From DIGJ01 sp041821315 (GTDB taxonomy: Bacteria; Bacillota; Clostridia; Lachnospirales; Lachnospiraceae): a stretch of 64,000 nucleotides of DNA. This document shows positions 56,616 to 64,000 of the stretch, piece by piece. The notes under the pieces were generated by a model. That model had not been told where the DNA came from, did no database searches, and was given only the letters and a program-made list of their open reading frames with translations. The first letter of the stretch is position 1; the number at the start of each line of letters is the position of its first letter. The stretch covers positions 1-64,000 of the forward strand of contig JBGUEO010000026.1 in NCBI GenBank assembly GCA_041821315.1. The letters are read 5' to 3'. A program made the position numbers and the translations under genes.

Positions 56616-57494
56616 ATGAAATCTAAAAAGAATCAGGCAAAATATTTTTATATGTTTATTTCTCCGTGGTTAGTGGGGTTTTTTCTATTGACGTTTATTC
56701 CACTCGTATATTCTGTATATCTGTCGCTGACAAAATATAAGGGAGCTTCAGTGCCTCAATTTATTGGGTTACAAAATTATACAGACATATTATTTTATGA
56801 TGATCTATTTCGGAAAAGTCTTGTCAATTCTTTTCACTATGCACTGATAGCTGTGCCTACAAGTTTGATGCTGGCTTTGATTATAGCATTTATGCTTTCA
56901 AAAGAATCTAAATTAAGCAGTTTCTTCCAAATAGTTTTTTATTTTCCTTCCATAGCAGCAGGAGCAGCAGTATATACCGTGGCAAAATTACTGTTAAGAG
57001 GTGAAGGCGGATTAATTAATTACTTTTTATCCATTTTTGGTATACAAGGACCATATTGGTTAACCGATGCGAAATGGGCAATGAATGGACTCATATTAGT
57101 CAATTTGATATTTTGTGGTTCGCAAATGTTAATATTCCTGGCTGGTATAAAACAAATTCCCGCTTCTTATTATGAGGCAGCAAAAATTGATGGAGCAAAC
57201 AATGCCACATGCTTTTTTAAAATTACTCTGCCTTTAATTGCGAATGTGTTTGCGTTTAATCTGGTAATGGGAATAATCAATGCGTTCCAAGTGTTTGTAC
57301 AACCATTAATCATGACAGGTGGCGGCCCAATGAAAAAGACATATATGTATGGAATGTACATATACGACAGTGGATTTAGTTTCGGAAGATTTGGGTACTC
57401 TGCAGCACTTGCATGGATCATGTTTATAATCATATTATTCATAAGTATGGTTATATTGAAAACTTTGCAGAAACGCATGAACTACGAAGACTAA
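56616..57494 (+). CDS. Sugar ABC transporter permease, MalF-like
   Basis: The product is 292 residues with six helices and the EAA loop 'YYEAAKIDGANNATCFFKIT'. The ATG at 56616 follows GGAGGAGA; an ATG 15 bases earlier is part of the binding site. The 222 bases between this gene and the previous one hold no other gene; the spacing may allow separate control. It pairs with the next permease. Confidence 0.9.
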   Translation: MKSKKNQAKYFYMFISPWLVGFFLLTFIPLVYSVYLSLTKYKGASVPQFIGLQNYTDILFYDDLFRKSLVNSFHYALIAVPTSLMLALIIAFMLSKESKLSSFFQIVFYFPSIAAGAAVYTVAKLLLRGEGGLINYFLSIFGIQGPYWLTDAKWAMNGLILVNLIFCGSQMLIFLAGIKQIPASYYEAAKIDGANNATCFFKITLPLIANVFAFNLVMGIINAFQVFVQPLIMTGGGPMKKTYMYGMYIYDSGFSFGRFGYSAALAWIMFIIILFISMVILKTLQKRMNYED

Positions 57495-57515
57495 GAAGGA
57501 TGGGAGTGACAAGTT

Positions 57516-58358
57516 ATGGCAAAAAAAGGTAGATTTGTAGCTTGGATTTTGGTATGTACTATGTTGGGAGTGGTATTTATTCTCCCATTTCTCTGGATGA
57601 TAGCTACATCACTGATGAGTACGGAACAAATAGTAAAATATCCGCCGGAATTTATTCCTTCACCTATTACATTTCGGTCGTTTGAATATATTTTCAAAAA
57701 CACTTATTTTTTTACATATTTAAAAAATAGTTGTATAATAACAGGTGCAAATGTTTTGGGAACATTGTTAAGTACTACACTTGTGGCTTATGGCTTTGCA
57801 AAATATGAGGCTCGTTTGAAGAACTTTTGGTTTACGATACTGATGTCTACCATGATGGTTCCATATTTTGTAACGATAATACCATTATATACTATTTACG
57901 CAAAATTTAAGTTCGTCAATACATTTATACCGTTGATATTACCAAATGTGTTTGCTGGAAGTGCTTTTAGTATATTTTTGTTACACCAGTTTTTTAAGAC
58001 ATTTCCAAAAGAAATTGAAGAGTCGGCAAGAATAGATGGATGTGGAGAACTTAATATTTTATTTAAAATGGTAATTCCAAATTCAAAAGCGATTTTGTTT
58101 GTAGTGGCAATTTTTATGTTTGTATGGACATGGAACGATTATTTTGGACCAGTCATCTTTTTGAATGATCAGACAAAATATACATTAGCAATAGGCTTGA
58201 CATTTTTAAATTCATCCATTAGCGGGTATAAAGATGCTCTTGATCAAGGGCCTGTAATGGCTATGGCGCTGCTTTCAGTATTGCCTATTATTATACTATT
58301 TATAGCGTTCCGGAAATATTTCATTCAAGGCGTTGTAAACAGTGGATTGAAAGGATAA
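57516..58358 (+). CDS. Sugar ABC transporter permease, MalG-like
   Basis: The product is 280 residues with six helices and the EAA loop 'EIEESARIDGCGELNILFKM'. 'WMIATSLMSTEQIVKYPPEF' near the N-terminus is typical of the MalG group. AGGATGGGAG precedes the ATG. It forms the channel with the previous permease for the sugar captured by the lipoprotein. Confidence 0.9.
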   Translation: MAKKGRFVAWILVCTMLGVVFILPFLWMIATSLMSTEQIVKYPPEFIPSPITFRSFEYIFKNTYFFTYLKNSCIITGANVLGTLLSTTLVAYGFAKYEARLKNFWFTILMSTMMVPYFVTIIPLYTIYAKFKFVNTFIPLILPNVFAGSAFSIFLLHQFFKTFPKEIEESARIDGCGELNILFKMVIPNSKAILFVVAIFMFVWTWNDYFGPVIFLNDQTKYTLAIGLTFLNSSISGYKDALDQGPVMAMALLSVLPIIILFIAFRKYFIQGVVNSGLKG

Positions 58359-58366
58359 ATTCTTTA

Positions 58367-59380
58367 ATGAGTGACAAAATAACAATAGTTGAAATTGCAA
58401 AATTAGCGAATGTTTCGACAGCGACAGTGTCTAGGGTAATCAATAATACTGGAAAGGTTGATGATGCAAAGAGAAATACAATTTTAGAGCTGATAGAAAA
58501 ATATAATTATAAATCCAATTTCATTGCAAAGGCTTTGCAGTCGAGTAAATCCAATACCGTTGGCTTTATTGTACCTCATATTAACAGCCCTTATTATGCG
58601 CAGATATTCTTCGAAACAGAACTTATCGCTCAAAAGCAAGGCTTTACATTAATGCTATGTAATTCTGAATCAGATAAACTACTAGAAAGCAAGATTCTCA
58701 ATACATTTATATCCACAAATGTAAGAGCAATCGTGTTCATGGGAGGCCGTCTAGACGACATAACATGTGAAGAAAAATATATGACAGAAATAGAGAATGT
58801 GAATAAGAAAATTCCGGTAATTTCATGCGTTGAAGTGCCTGAATTAGAGTGTATCCAAATATATGAGGAGCAGCACAGTAGCAGTGATAAGCTTTTGAAG
58901 CATTTATCAGACTTGGGTTATAAGGATGTTGCATTGGCAGGTGGATATTCACATGTTAGAACTACGATAAAAAGGCGTGATGAAATCATAAATAATGCTC
59001 ATAAGTATGGAATAAACATTCGTAAAGAGATTATTGACAGTGACTATTCAGTAGAAGGTGGCAATATGGCGATGCAAAGCATCTTAAAATGGGATAAGTT
59101 ACCACAGGCCATTATCTGTATCAATGATTTAGTTGCAACCGGATTGTTGAGTGAGGTGCAAAAAAATAAATTAAGTGTTCCACAAGATATTGCAATCGTT
59201 GGATACGATAATCTGGACATATCACAGTTTATATATCCAGGCCTTACCACCGTATCAACAAATTATAAAGCATATTCGAATGCCATTGTTAATGCAATAC
59301 AAAACGTGGATCAATTGGATTCAAGTACGAGAATTTCCATACCAAGAGACTTGATCATCAGAGGAACAACGCAACTTTGA
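58367..59380 (+). CDS. LacI-family transcriptional regulator
   Basis: The product is 337 residues. The N-terminal LacI headpiece is clear ('ITIVEIAKLANVSTATVSRV', 'INNTGKV'), followed by a periplasmic-binding-protein-like sensor ('TVGFIVPHINSPYYAQIF', 'PQDIAIVGYDNLDISQFIYP'). It starts nine bases after the permease gene with a weak AAAGGA site. It is the probable ligand of the TGTAAACGTTTACA operator and so of the whole galactoside locus; the inducer is likely an oligosaccharide from it. Confidence 0.92.
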   Translation: MSDKITIVEIAKLANVSTATVSRVINNTGKVDDAKRNTILELIEKYNYKSNFIAKALQSSKSNTVGFIVPHINSPYYAQIFFETELIAQKQGFTLMLCNSESDKLLESKILNTFISTNVRAIVFMGGRLDDITCEEKYMTEIENVNKKIPVISCVEVPELECIQIYEEQHSSSDKLLKHLSDLGYKDVALAGGYSHVRTTIKRRDEIINNAHKYGINIRKEIIDSDYSVEGGNMAMQSILKWDKLPQAIICINDLVATGLLSEVQKNKLSVPQDIAIVGYDNLDISQFIYPGLTTVSTNYKAYSNAIVNAIQNVDQLDSSTRISIPRDLIIRGTTQL

Positions 59381-59395
59381 TTTGGGAGGAAACCT

Positions 59396-60973
59396 ATGAA
59401 ACGTTTACCGAGAATCGAAAGAATAAATGATGGATTTTCTTTTCTACTAAATGATCAACCTTTTATTATGCTGGCCGCAGAGGTTCATAATTCCGCGTGT
59501 ACGTCACATGAATATATGCAGAATGTGTGGAAGAAAGTAACAGAATTAAATTGTAATACTATTTTAGCACCAGTTTACTGGGAGCTGATCGAACCAAAAG
59601 AAAATCATTTTGATTTTAATATCGTAGAAGAATTAATAGCAGATGCCAGGAAGCAAAACATGAAACTAGTTCTTTTATGGTTTGGAAGCTGGAAAAATGG
59701 CTGTTCGACGTATGTACCTGGGTGGGTGAAGACTGATTTGAAAAGATTTCCCCGGGTAGTGGATGAACATGGATCGAAAACAAAGATACTTAGCATGTTT
59801 CAAAGTGAAATTCTATCAGTGGAAAGCAGAGCTTTTACATCATTTGTGAAATTCCTAAAGGATTTTGATTCGTCCAATCAAACAGTCATTGCAATACAGG
59901 TTGAAAATGAAGTGGGTGTTTTGGGTGTAACAAGAGATTTCTCAATTGGTGCTGTAGAAAAATATAATGAAAATGTTCCCAAAAAGTTACTTAATTATCT
60001 TAAAAACCCAGCGAATGGTGTTGGTAGTATAACCAGAGAGTGTGAAAGTACTTCTGATAAATCATGGTGCAAGGTATTTAAGGGATATGCAGAAGAAGCG
60101 TTTATGAGCTGGTATTATTCCCTTCATATTGATCAGTTGGCGAAATCTGGAAAAGAGTATTATGCCCTGCCAATGTTCACAAATGCCTGGCAAAAAGAAT
60201 TTGATGATGAAAAACCTGGCTCCTTTCCATGCGGTGGGCCGTTGCCAGAGGTCTTAAATATCTGGAAGTACGGAGCCCCTAATTTAGATGTATTGTCACC
60301 GGATATATATACCGTTCATTTTAGAAAAATTGCGGATCTGTATACAAGGAGTGATAATCCGCTTTTTATTCCTGAAACGCGTAGAGATAAGTGGGCAGTT
60401 GCTAATTTGTATTCAGCCATAGGAACGTACAATACGCTATGCTATTCACCATTTGGTGCGGAAAGTATTGGAGAGAATAAATCCTTTATCACCCAAAGAA
60501 TACACACAGATTCAAATGATAAGAATGTGTCCAGTGAGGCGGTAAAGGAATACCTGTCTCAAAGCTACCAAATGTTTCGAAATATGATGCCGATTATTAC
60601 AAAGTACTATGGAACAGATCAGATGATTGGATTTGCACAAGATGCTACATATAGGACGAATCATATAGAGCTGGGGAATTTTCGAATAATAGTAGAGTAT
60701 TATCATCAAATCAATGAGGATAACGAATTTATTCCAGGTGCGGGGATTGTAATTTTAGAAAGTGAAAATAAGTTGATTTTCATAGGATATGGATATAGAG
60801 CTTATCTTGAAACTACGAATCAAAATAAACAATTAGATTTTCTATCGTTAGAAAAAGGTATTTATGATCAAAAAGCTAGGTGGGTTAACTATATGGTATT
60901 GAATGGTGATGAACAACATATTCAGATGGAAGAAAAGCCCACAATATTAAAAGCGTCTTTCTACGAATTATAG
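59396..60973 (+). CDS. GH35/GH42-like intracellular beta-galactosidase (DUF5597-type architecture)
   Basis: The product is 525 residues. A TIM barrel opens with 'NDQPFIMLAAEVHNSAC' and 'NTILAPVYWELIEPKENHFD', has the acid/base Glu in 'IAIQVENEVGVLG' and a later 'LFIPETRRD' segment where the nucleophile Glu would be. A C-terminal beta domain follows. It has no signal peptide. GGGAGGAAACC precedes the ATG. This group acts on beta-galactosides and is distinct from the GH35 enzyme at 51 kb. Specificity unknown; trimming of imported galactan fragments is inferred. Confidence 0.85.
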   Translation: MKRLPRIERINDGFSFLLNDQPFIMLAAEVHNSACTSHEYMQNVWKKVTELNCNTILAPVYWELIEPKENHFDFNIVEELIADARKQNMKLVLLWFGSWKNGCSTYVPGWVKTDLKRFPRVVDEHGSKTKILSMFQSEILSVESRAFTSFVKFLKDFDSSNQTVIAIQVENEVGVLGVTRDFSIGAVEKYNENVPKKLLNYLKNPANGVGSITRECESTSDKSWCKVFKGYAEEAFMSWYYSLHIDQLAKSGKEYYALPMFTNAWQKEFDDEKPGSFPCGGPLPEVLNIWKYGAPNLDVLSPDIYTVHFRKIADLYTRSDNPLFIPETRRDKWAVANLYSAIGTYNTLCYSPFGAESIGENKSFITQRIHTDSNDKNVSSEAVKEYLSQSYQMFRNMMPIITKYYGTDQMIGFAQDATYRTNHIELGNFRIIVEYYHQINEDNEFIPGAGIVILESENKLIFIGYGYRAYLETTNQNKQLDFLSLEKGIYDQKARWVNYMVLNGDEQHIQMEEKPTILKASFYEL

Positions 60974-61055
60974 AATGTCTATTTGCTCTGATTAAAGCAC
61001 TATTTCGGATTCCATCATTTTACTTGATAAGAATACGTTATGTAAGATGAGAACT

Positions 61056-61105
61056 AAAATGTAAGATTGATATAGCTTAAATCTATATTAAACTTACATT
61101 TTTTT
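61056..61105 (+). terminator. Terminator of the sugar operon
   Basis: AATGTAAG pairs with CTTACATT, with ATATAG/CTATAT inside, followed by TTTTTTT. It lies 83 bases after the last gene of the operon. Confidence 0.8.
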
Positions 61106-61172
61106 GTATTATTCTTTCTTACAATTGTAATTTATACTATTATCTAATGAATTTAGTGAATGGAGGTATAGA

Positions 61173-61223
61173 ATGAAAAGTGAGGTAATAATCAGGAAGT
61201 ATTCGAAGCAGAAAAAATTGTAA
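61173..61223 (+). CDS. Possible 16-residue leader peptide before metY
   Basis: GGAGGT lies seven bases before an ATG, giving MKSEVIIRKYSKQKKL. It may be a leader peptide or the start of a deleted gene. There is no sign of an S-box or T-box riboswitch in 61106-61252. Confidence 0.25.
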   Translation: MKSEVIIRKYSKQKKL

Positions 61224-61252
61224 GAGAAAACTAGAATAGAAGGAGAATAATA

Positions 61253-62530
61253 ATGAGTCGCAAAATAGAAACAAAATGTATTCATGAAGGTTGGAAGCCA
61301 GAAAAAGGTGCATCCAGACAATTACCGATTTATCAGAGCACAACTTTTAAATATGACACAAGTGATGAGATGGGTAAGTTGTTTGATCTAGAGTCAGAGG
61401 GGTATTTCTATAGCAGACTTCAAAATCCAACAAATGATGCAGTAGCCGCAAAAATATGTGCATTAGAAGGTGGGACAGCAGCAATGCTCACCTCATCGGG
61501 ACAGGCTGCTAATTTTTATGCAATTTTTAATATATGTGAATCTGGGGATCATTTTATTGCATCTTCTTCCATTTATGGTGGAACATATAATCTGTTTGGC
61601 GTAACTATGAAAAAACTTGGAATCGAATGTACTTTTGTAGAGCAAGATCTGTCAGAAGAAGAACTTGGGAAGTATTTCAAACCAAATACGAAGGCAGTAT
61701 TTGGTGAAACAATTACAAATCCTACAGTATCTGTCTTTGATTTTGAAAAATTTGCAAGATTGGCTCATTCTCATGGAGTTCCTTTAATTGTAGACAATAC
61801 GTTTGCCACTCCTATTAATTGTAGACCTTTCGAATGGGGAGCGGATATTGTCACACATTCTACTACAAAGTACATGGATGGACATGCGGTAAGTGTTGGT
61901 GGCTGTATCGTAGACAGCGGAAATTTTGAATGGATGCTTCAAAAGGATAAATTTCCGGGACTTACAACACCGGATGATTCTTACCATGGAATTACCTATG
62001 CAGAGCGATTTGGTAAAGGAGCATATATAACGAAGGCAACTGCCCAACTGATGCGTGATTTTGGCTCTATTCAGTCACCTCAGAATGCGTTTTATATCAA
62101 CCTTGGACTAGAAACATTGCACCTTAGAATGAAAAGACATTGTGAAAATGCATTAGCAGTAGCTAAGTTTTTAGAAAAAAATGAAAAGGTTGCATGGGTA
62201 AATTACCCAGATCTTGAAAGTAATCAGTATTACGAACTTTCAAGGAAGTATTTTCCAAATGGTTCTTGTGGTGTGCTGGCATTTGGTATTAAAGGTGGTA
62301 GAGAGCGTTCGATTCAGTTTATGGATAAACTGGAGCTTGCGTCTATAGTAACCCATGTTGCAGACAGTAAAACTTGTTTATTGCATCCGGCAAGCCATAC
62401 ACATAGACAGCTAACAGATGAGCAGTTGAGAGAAGCAGGAATAGCAGCTGATTTAATTCGTTTTTCTGTTGGAATTGAGAATGTAGATGACATTATTGAA
62501 GATCTGATGCAGGCACTCAATCAAATTTAA
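61253..62530 (+). CDS. metY: O-acetylhomoserine sulfhydrylase / Cys-Met PLP-dependent enzyme
   Basis: The product is 425 residues. It has 'KCIHEGWKPEKGASRQLPIY' at the N-terminus, 'YSRLQNPTNDAVAAKICALE', and the PLP-lysine region 'DIVTHSTTKYMDGH'. The long C-terminal section matches O-acetylhomoserine aminocarboxypropyltransferases (MetY) better than cystathionine gamma-synthases. It makes homocysteine from O-acetylhomoserine and sulfide. AAGGAGAATAATA is a good binding site. Cystathionine gamma-lyase or methionine gamma-lyase activity is an alternative in this family. Confidence 0.87.
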   Translation: MSRKIETKCIHEGWKPEKGASRQLPIYQSTTFKYDTSDEMGKLFDLESEGYFYSRLQNPTNDAVAAKICALEGGTAAMLTSSGQAANFYAIFNICESGDHFIASSSIYGGTYNLFGVTMKKLGIECTFVEQDLSEEELGKYFKPNTKAVFGETITNPTVSVFDFEKFARLAHSHGVPLIVDNTFATPINCRPFEWGADIVTHSTTKYMDGHAVSVGGCIVDSGNFEWMLQKDKFPGLTTPDDSYHGITYAERFGKGAYITKATAQLMRDFGSIQSPQNAFYINLGLETLHLRMKRHCENALAVAKFLEKNEKVAWVNYPDLESNQYYELSRKYFPNGSCGVLAFGIKGGRERSIQFMDKLELASIVTHVADSKTCLLHPASHTHRQLTDEQLREAGIAADLIRFSVGIENVDDIIEDLMQALNQI

Positions 62531-62564
62531 TTATCATTTGACTATTGACAAGAAGCAAGAAAAT

Positions 62565-62706
62565 ATGAAGGATAAGACCATGACGGCAATAATTAGACCA
62601 AGTGGTTTCGGGAAGACACGAAGAATTAATCACTGAAGAAGGAATCTACCAAGGATTTGTTTGTGAAAGAAAAGAGGCGGATTCCTGGGGAGTTACCAAT
62701 GGTTGA
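62565..62706 (+). pseudogene. ABC half-transporter scar: Walker A joined to the C-terminus
   Basis: Reading from 62565 gives 'MTAIIRPSGFGKT', a mutated copy of 'TAIIGPSGSGKT'. Shortly after, in another frame, comes 'HEELITEEGIYQGFVCERKE' and 'ADSWG', matching the tails 'HKELVKKEGIYKKFLEIREK ... GW' of the second ABC proteins. The membrane domain and the whole ATPase core are gone. It is the trace of another member of the cassette family. The following 62707-62890 shows no gene I recognise. Confidence 0.6.
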
Positions 62707-62893
62707 TATTTCAGGTAAAATGCTTGAAGTTGAAAAAAACTATGCGGAAAGTACAGGATGAACACAAAAAACGGGAGAAAATACTCTTCTAAAATTAACT
62801 TAAAATTACTTATTTCTACAAATTTCTACAAATGCATTGAATCAAAATAACCTTTATGCTACGATATTATAGGCAATAATCAAAAACAAAATA

Positions 62894-62952
62894 TTTAAGC
62901 GTGAAAATAATCATCCAGTTCTCTCATACTGGGTGTTTATTTTTACGTTTAA
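62894..62952. terminator. Long imperfect terminator hairpin
   Basis: TTAAGCGTGAAAATAA pairs with TTATTTTTACGTTTAA, and CCAGT/ACTGG forms the top of the stem. It separates the scar from the next control region. Confidence 0.65.
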
Positions 62953-63031
62953 ACGAAAAATAATCAATGAATACGGGGATTATGACAGCACTGCAAGGTA
63001 AAAACCAACATAGACGATAATAGGATAATGA

Positions 63032-63047
63032 GTTAGTGACAACTAAT
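63032..63047 (+). promoter_or_regulatory. GTTAG-N6-CTAAT operator near 63 kb
   Basis: GTTAG (63032-63036), TGACAA and CTAAT (63043-63047) fit the dyad with one change, the same change as in cassette C. What it controls now is unclear: the small frame directly downstream is unrecognised. Confidence 0.5.
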
Positions 63048-63050
63048 TAA

Positions 63051-63182
63051 ATGCAACGGTATTATTTTCGTGAAGTTAAATTGGAATCGGAATATAAAGG
63101 AACTGTCTGTAGCAAATATCAATTGTCTACGTTGTTAGAGAAAATTCCTGCATATGAAATTATTAGTAGTGTTTTAAGGTGA
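63051..63182 (+). CDS. Unrecognised short frame after the 63-kb operator
   Basis: The 43-residue frame ('MQRYYFREVKLESEYKGTVC', 'SKYQLSTLLEKIPAYEI') begins four bases after the dyad and has no ribosome binding site. As at 24.1 kb, a deletion may have joined the control region to an internal gene fragment. Family not recognised. Confidence 0.25.
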   Translation: MQRYYFREVKLESEYKGTVCSKYQLSTLLEKIPAYEIISSVLR

Positions 63183-63202
63183 TGGATGAAGCTAAAAAGT
63201 AT

Positions 63203-63254
63203 TTGACATATAAAATAATTCTGATACAATGTGTTAAGAGCATATGCTAATAAT
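63203..63254 (+). promoter_or_regulatory. Promoter of the GCAxxG gene with CATATGCTAATAAT element
   Basis: TTGACA (63203-63208) and TACAAT (63225-63230) are 16 bases apart. CATATGCTAATAAT (63241-63254) follows and recurs, with one change, at 63905-63918 in the next promoter, suggesting a shared regulator. Confidence 0.65.
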
Positions 63255-63302
63255 GAAGCTAATATATTATAAAAATAAGAAAGTTACGAGGATATAGTAA
63301 AA

Positions 63303-63779
63303 GTGGATGCAAAATTATACATAACAGAAAAAACACATTCAGAACTTGCAATGGCATATTTTAAAGAGGGGTATAATTGTTCACAATCTGTATTTATGGC
63401 ATTTTGTGAGGAATATGATATGGACTTCGAAATGGCATTGAAAATCAGTGCTTCCTTTGGTGCTGGCATGGGAAGACTAAGGGAGGTATGCGGAGCAGTA
63501 ACCGGAATGTTTATGGTTGCAGGGATGATATATGGGTATACAAATCCAAAAGATCATACTTCAAAAACCGAGCATTACAAAAGAATTCAATATCTTGCAA
63601 ACGAATTTGAGGAAAAGAATCATTCGATTATATGCAGAGAGTTGTTGGGGTTAGATGCTGGTAAGGATAGTCCAATACCTGAGCTTCGAACCGCAGAATA
63701 CTATAAAAAAAGACCTTGCGTAGAGCTTGTTGGTATGGCGGCAGATATTATGGAAAAGTACTTAGAGGAACATAGATAG
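63303..63779 (+). CDS. C_GCAxxG_C_C family redox protein
   Basis: The product is 158 residues, starting at GTG about ten bases after GAGGA. The family Cys pattern is present: 'GYNCSQSVFMAF', 'GMGRLREVCGAVTGMFMVAG', 'IICRELLG' and 'KKRPCVELVG'. Such proteins are small, probably membrane-associated or redox-active, and of unsettled function in anaerobes. It is intact and has its own promoter. Confidence 0.88.
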   Translation: MDAKLYITEKTHSELAMAYFKEGYNCSQSVFMAFCEEYDMDFEMALKISASFGAGMGRLREVCGAVTGMFMVAGMIYGYTNPKDHTSKTEHYKRIQYLANEFEEKNHSIICRELLGLDAGKDSPIPELRTAEYYKKRPCVELVGMAADIMEKYLEEHR

Positions 63780-63803
63780 AAATAGCGTAAAGTATAAAAA
63801 AGG

Positions 63804-63834
63804 ATTGTTGTTAATAAAAACAGCAATTTTTTTA
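63804..63834 (+). terminator. Terminator after the GCAxxG gene
   Basis: ATTGTTGTT pairs with AACAGCAAT (one G-T/C change) and TTTTTTT follows. Confidence 0.75.
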
Positions 63835-63900
63835 TGCAAAAAATTATGACTTATAATTCATCAGATGTTGTAAATAAAAAAATTACAAACAAATGAGTTA

Positions 63901-63929
63901 TTGACATATGCTCATAATTAAAATATACT
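63901..63929 (+). promoter_or_regulatory. Strong promoter of the gene at the window's end
   Basis: TTGACA (63901-63906) and TATACT (63924-63929) are 17 bases apart. CATATGCTCATAAT (63905-63918) lies in the spacer, the counterpart of the element at 63241. Confidence 0.75.
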
Positions 63930-63976
63930 AACGGTATAAAAGAACGTCAATATAATTGTAAGAAGGATGTGGTTAA

Positions 63977-64000
63977 ATGGAAAAAAGCCGTACCGATGTA
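63977..64000 (+). CDS. Start of a gene cut by the window edge
   Basis: AGAAGGATG lies nine to fifteen bases before an ATG that opens MEKSRTDV and continues past the window. The strong promoter upstream supports a real gene. Too short to identify. Confidence 0.5.

Noticed and set aside
61106..61252. Possible SAM riboswitch or T-box before metY
   Set aside because: No conserved core, anti-terminator or T-box sequence is visible in this short leader.

Overview
The window reads as chromosomal DNA of a low-GC anaerobic Firmicute, most likely a gut Clostridia member of the Lachnospiraceae type. This rests on AT-rich sequence, purine-rich ribosome binding sites, Feo-type iron genes with the FeoB-associated Cys-rich protein, GLUG surface proteins, Tn916-like element genes and a plant-polysaccharide locus. 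No rRNA, tRNA or CRISPR array was seen.

0-24 kb holds three paralogous transport cassettes (A 0.1-7.7, B 7.8-15.2, C 16.1-23.5). Each has an ECF S component of the Trep_Strep/MptD type, an EcfT, a fused double-ATPase EcfA, a pair of exporter-fold ABC half-transporters resembling the YbtP/YbtQ and IrtA/IrtB siderophore importers, and its own AraC-family regulator. A recurrent dyad, GTTAG-N6-CTAAC, sits at the head of each cassette. The same dyad precedes a broken peroxiredoxin gene (15.3 kb), a broken ABC gene (24.1 kb), a secreted GLUG protein next to FeoB remains (25.6 kb), a nickel/peptide-type transporter operon (48.5 kb) and a region near a GCAxxG family gene (63.0 kb). With decayed DtxR, Fur, flavodoxin, FeoB and DUF2325 genes at 23.7-28.2 kb, this points to an iron or transition-metal island. 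The proposed logic is metal-dependent repression through the dyad plus substrate-specific AraC control of each cassette.

28.3-38 kb is mixed: a TetR-controlled MacB/FtsX-like exporter, a tyrosine integrase stub, a TetR/SDR pair, an acyltransferase pseudogene, an Hcp fragment, a ferredoxin, an HD protein and a GrpB protein. 38-49.5 kb looks like the end of an integrative element: a deleted large serine recombinase, element-type small ORFs and a sigma-like HTH protein, followed by cargo. The cargo is a minus-strand operon with a NikABCDE/Opp-like transporter, two more YbtPQ-like ABC proteins and an AraC regulator. A deleted IS4-family element follows at 49.6-50.7 kb.

51-61 kb is a carbohydrate locus: GH35 beta-galactosidase, secreted GH30 with a ricin-type lectin domain, a sugar ABC importer (lipoprotein and two permeases), a LacI regulator and a second GH35/GH42-like enzyme. 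A perfect LacI-type operator lies between the divergent transcripts. The gene set suggests use of beta-1,6-galactan or arabinogalactan side chains. 61-64 kb carries a MetY-type sulfhydrylase, an ABC-gene scar, the dyad, a GCAxxG family gene and the first codons of a further gene.

Several pseudogenes keep both ends and have lost the middle, so interstitial deletion has been frequent here. Functional assignments come from motif and family recognition by eye; no database search was run.
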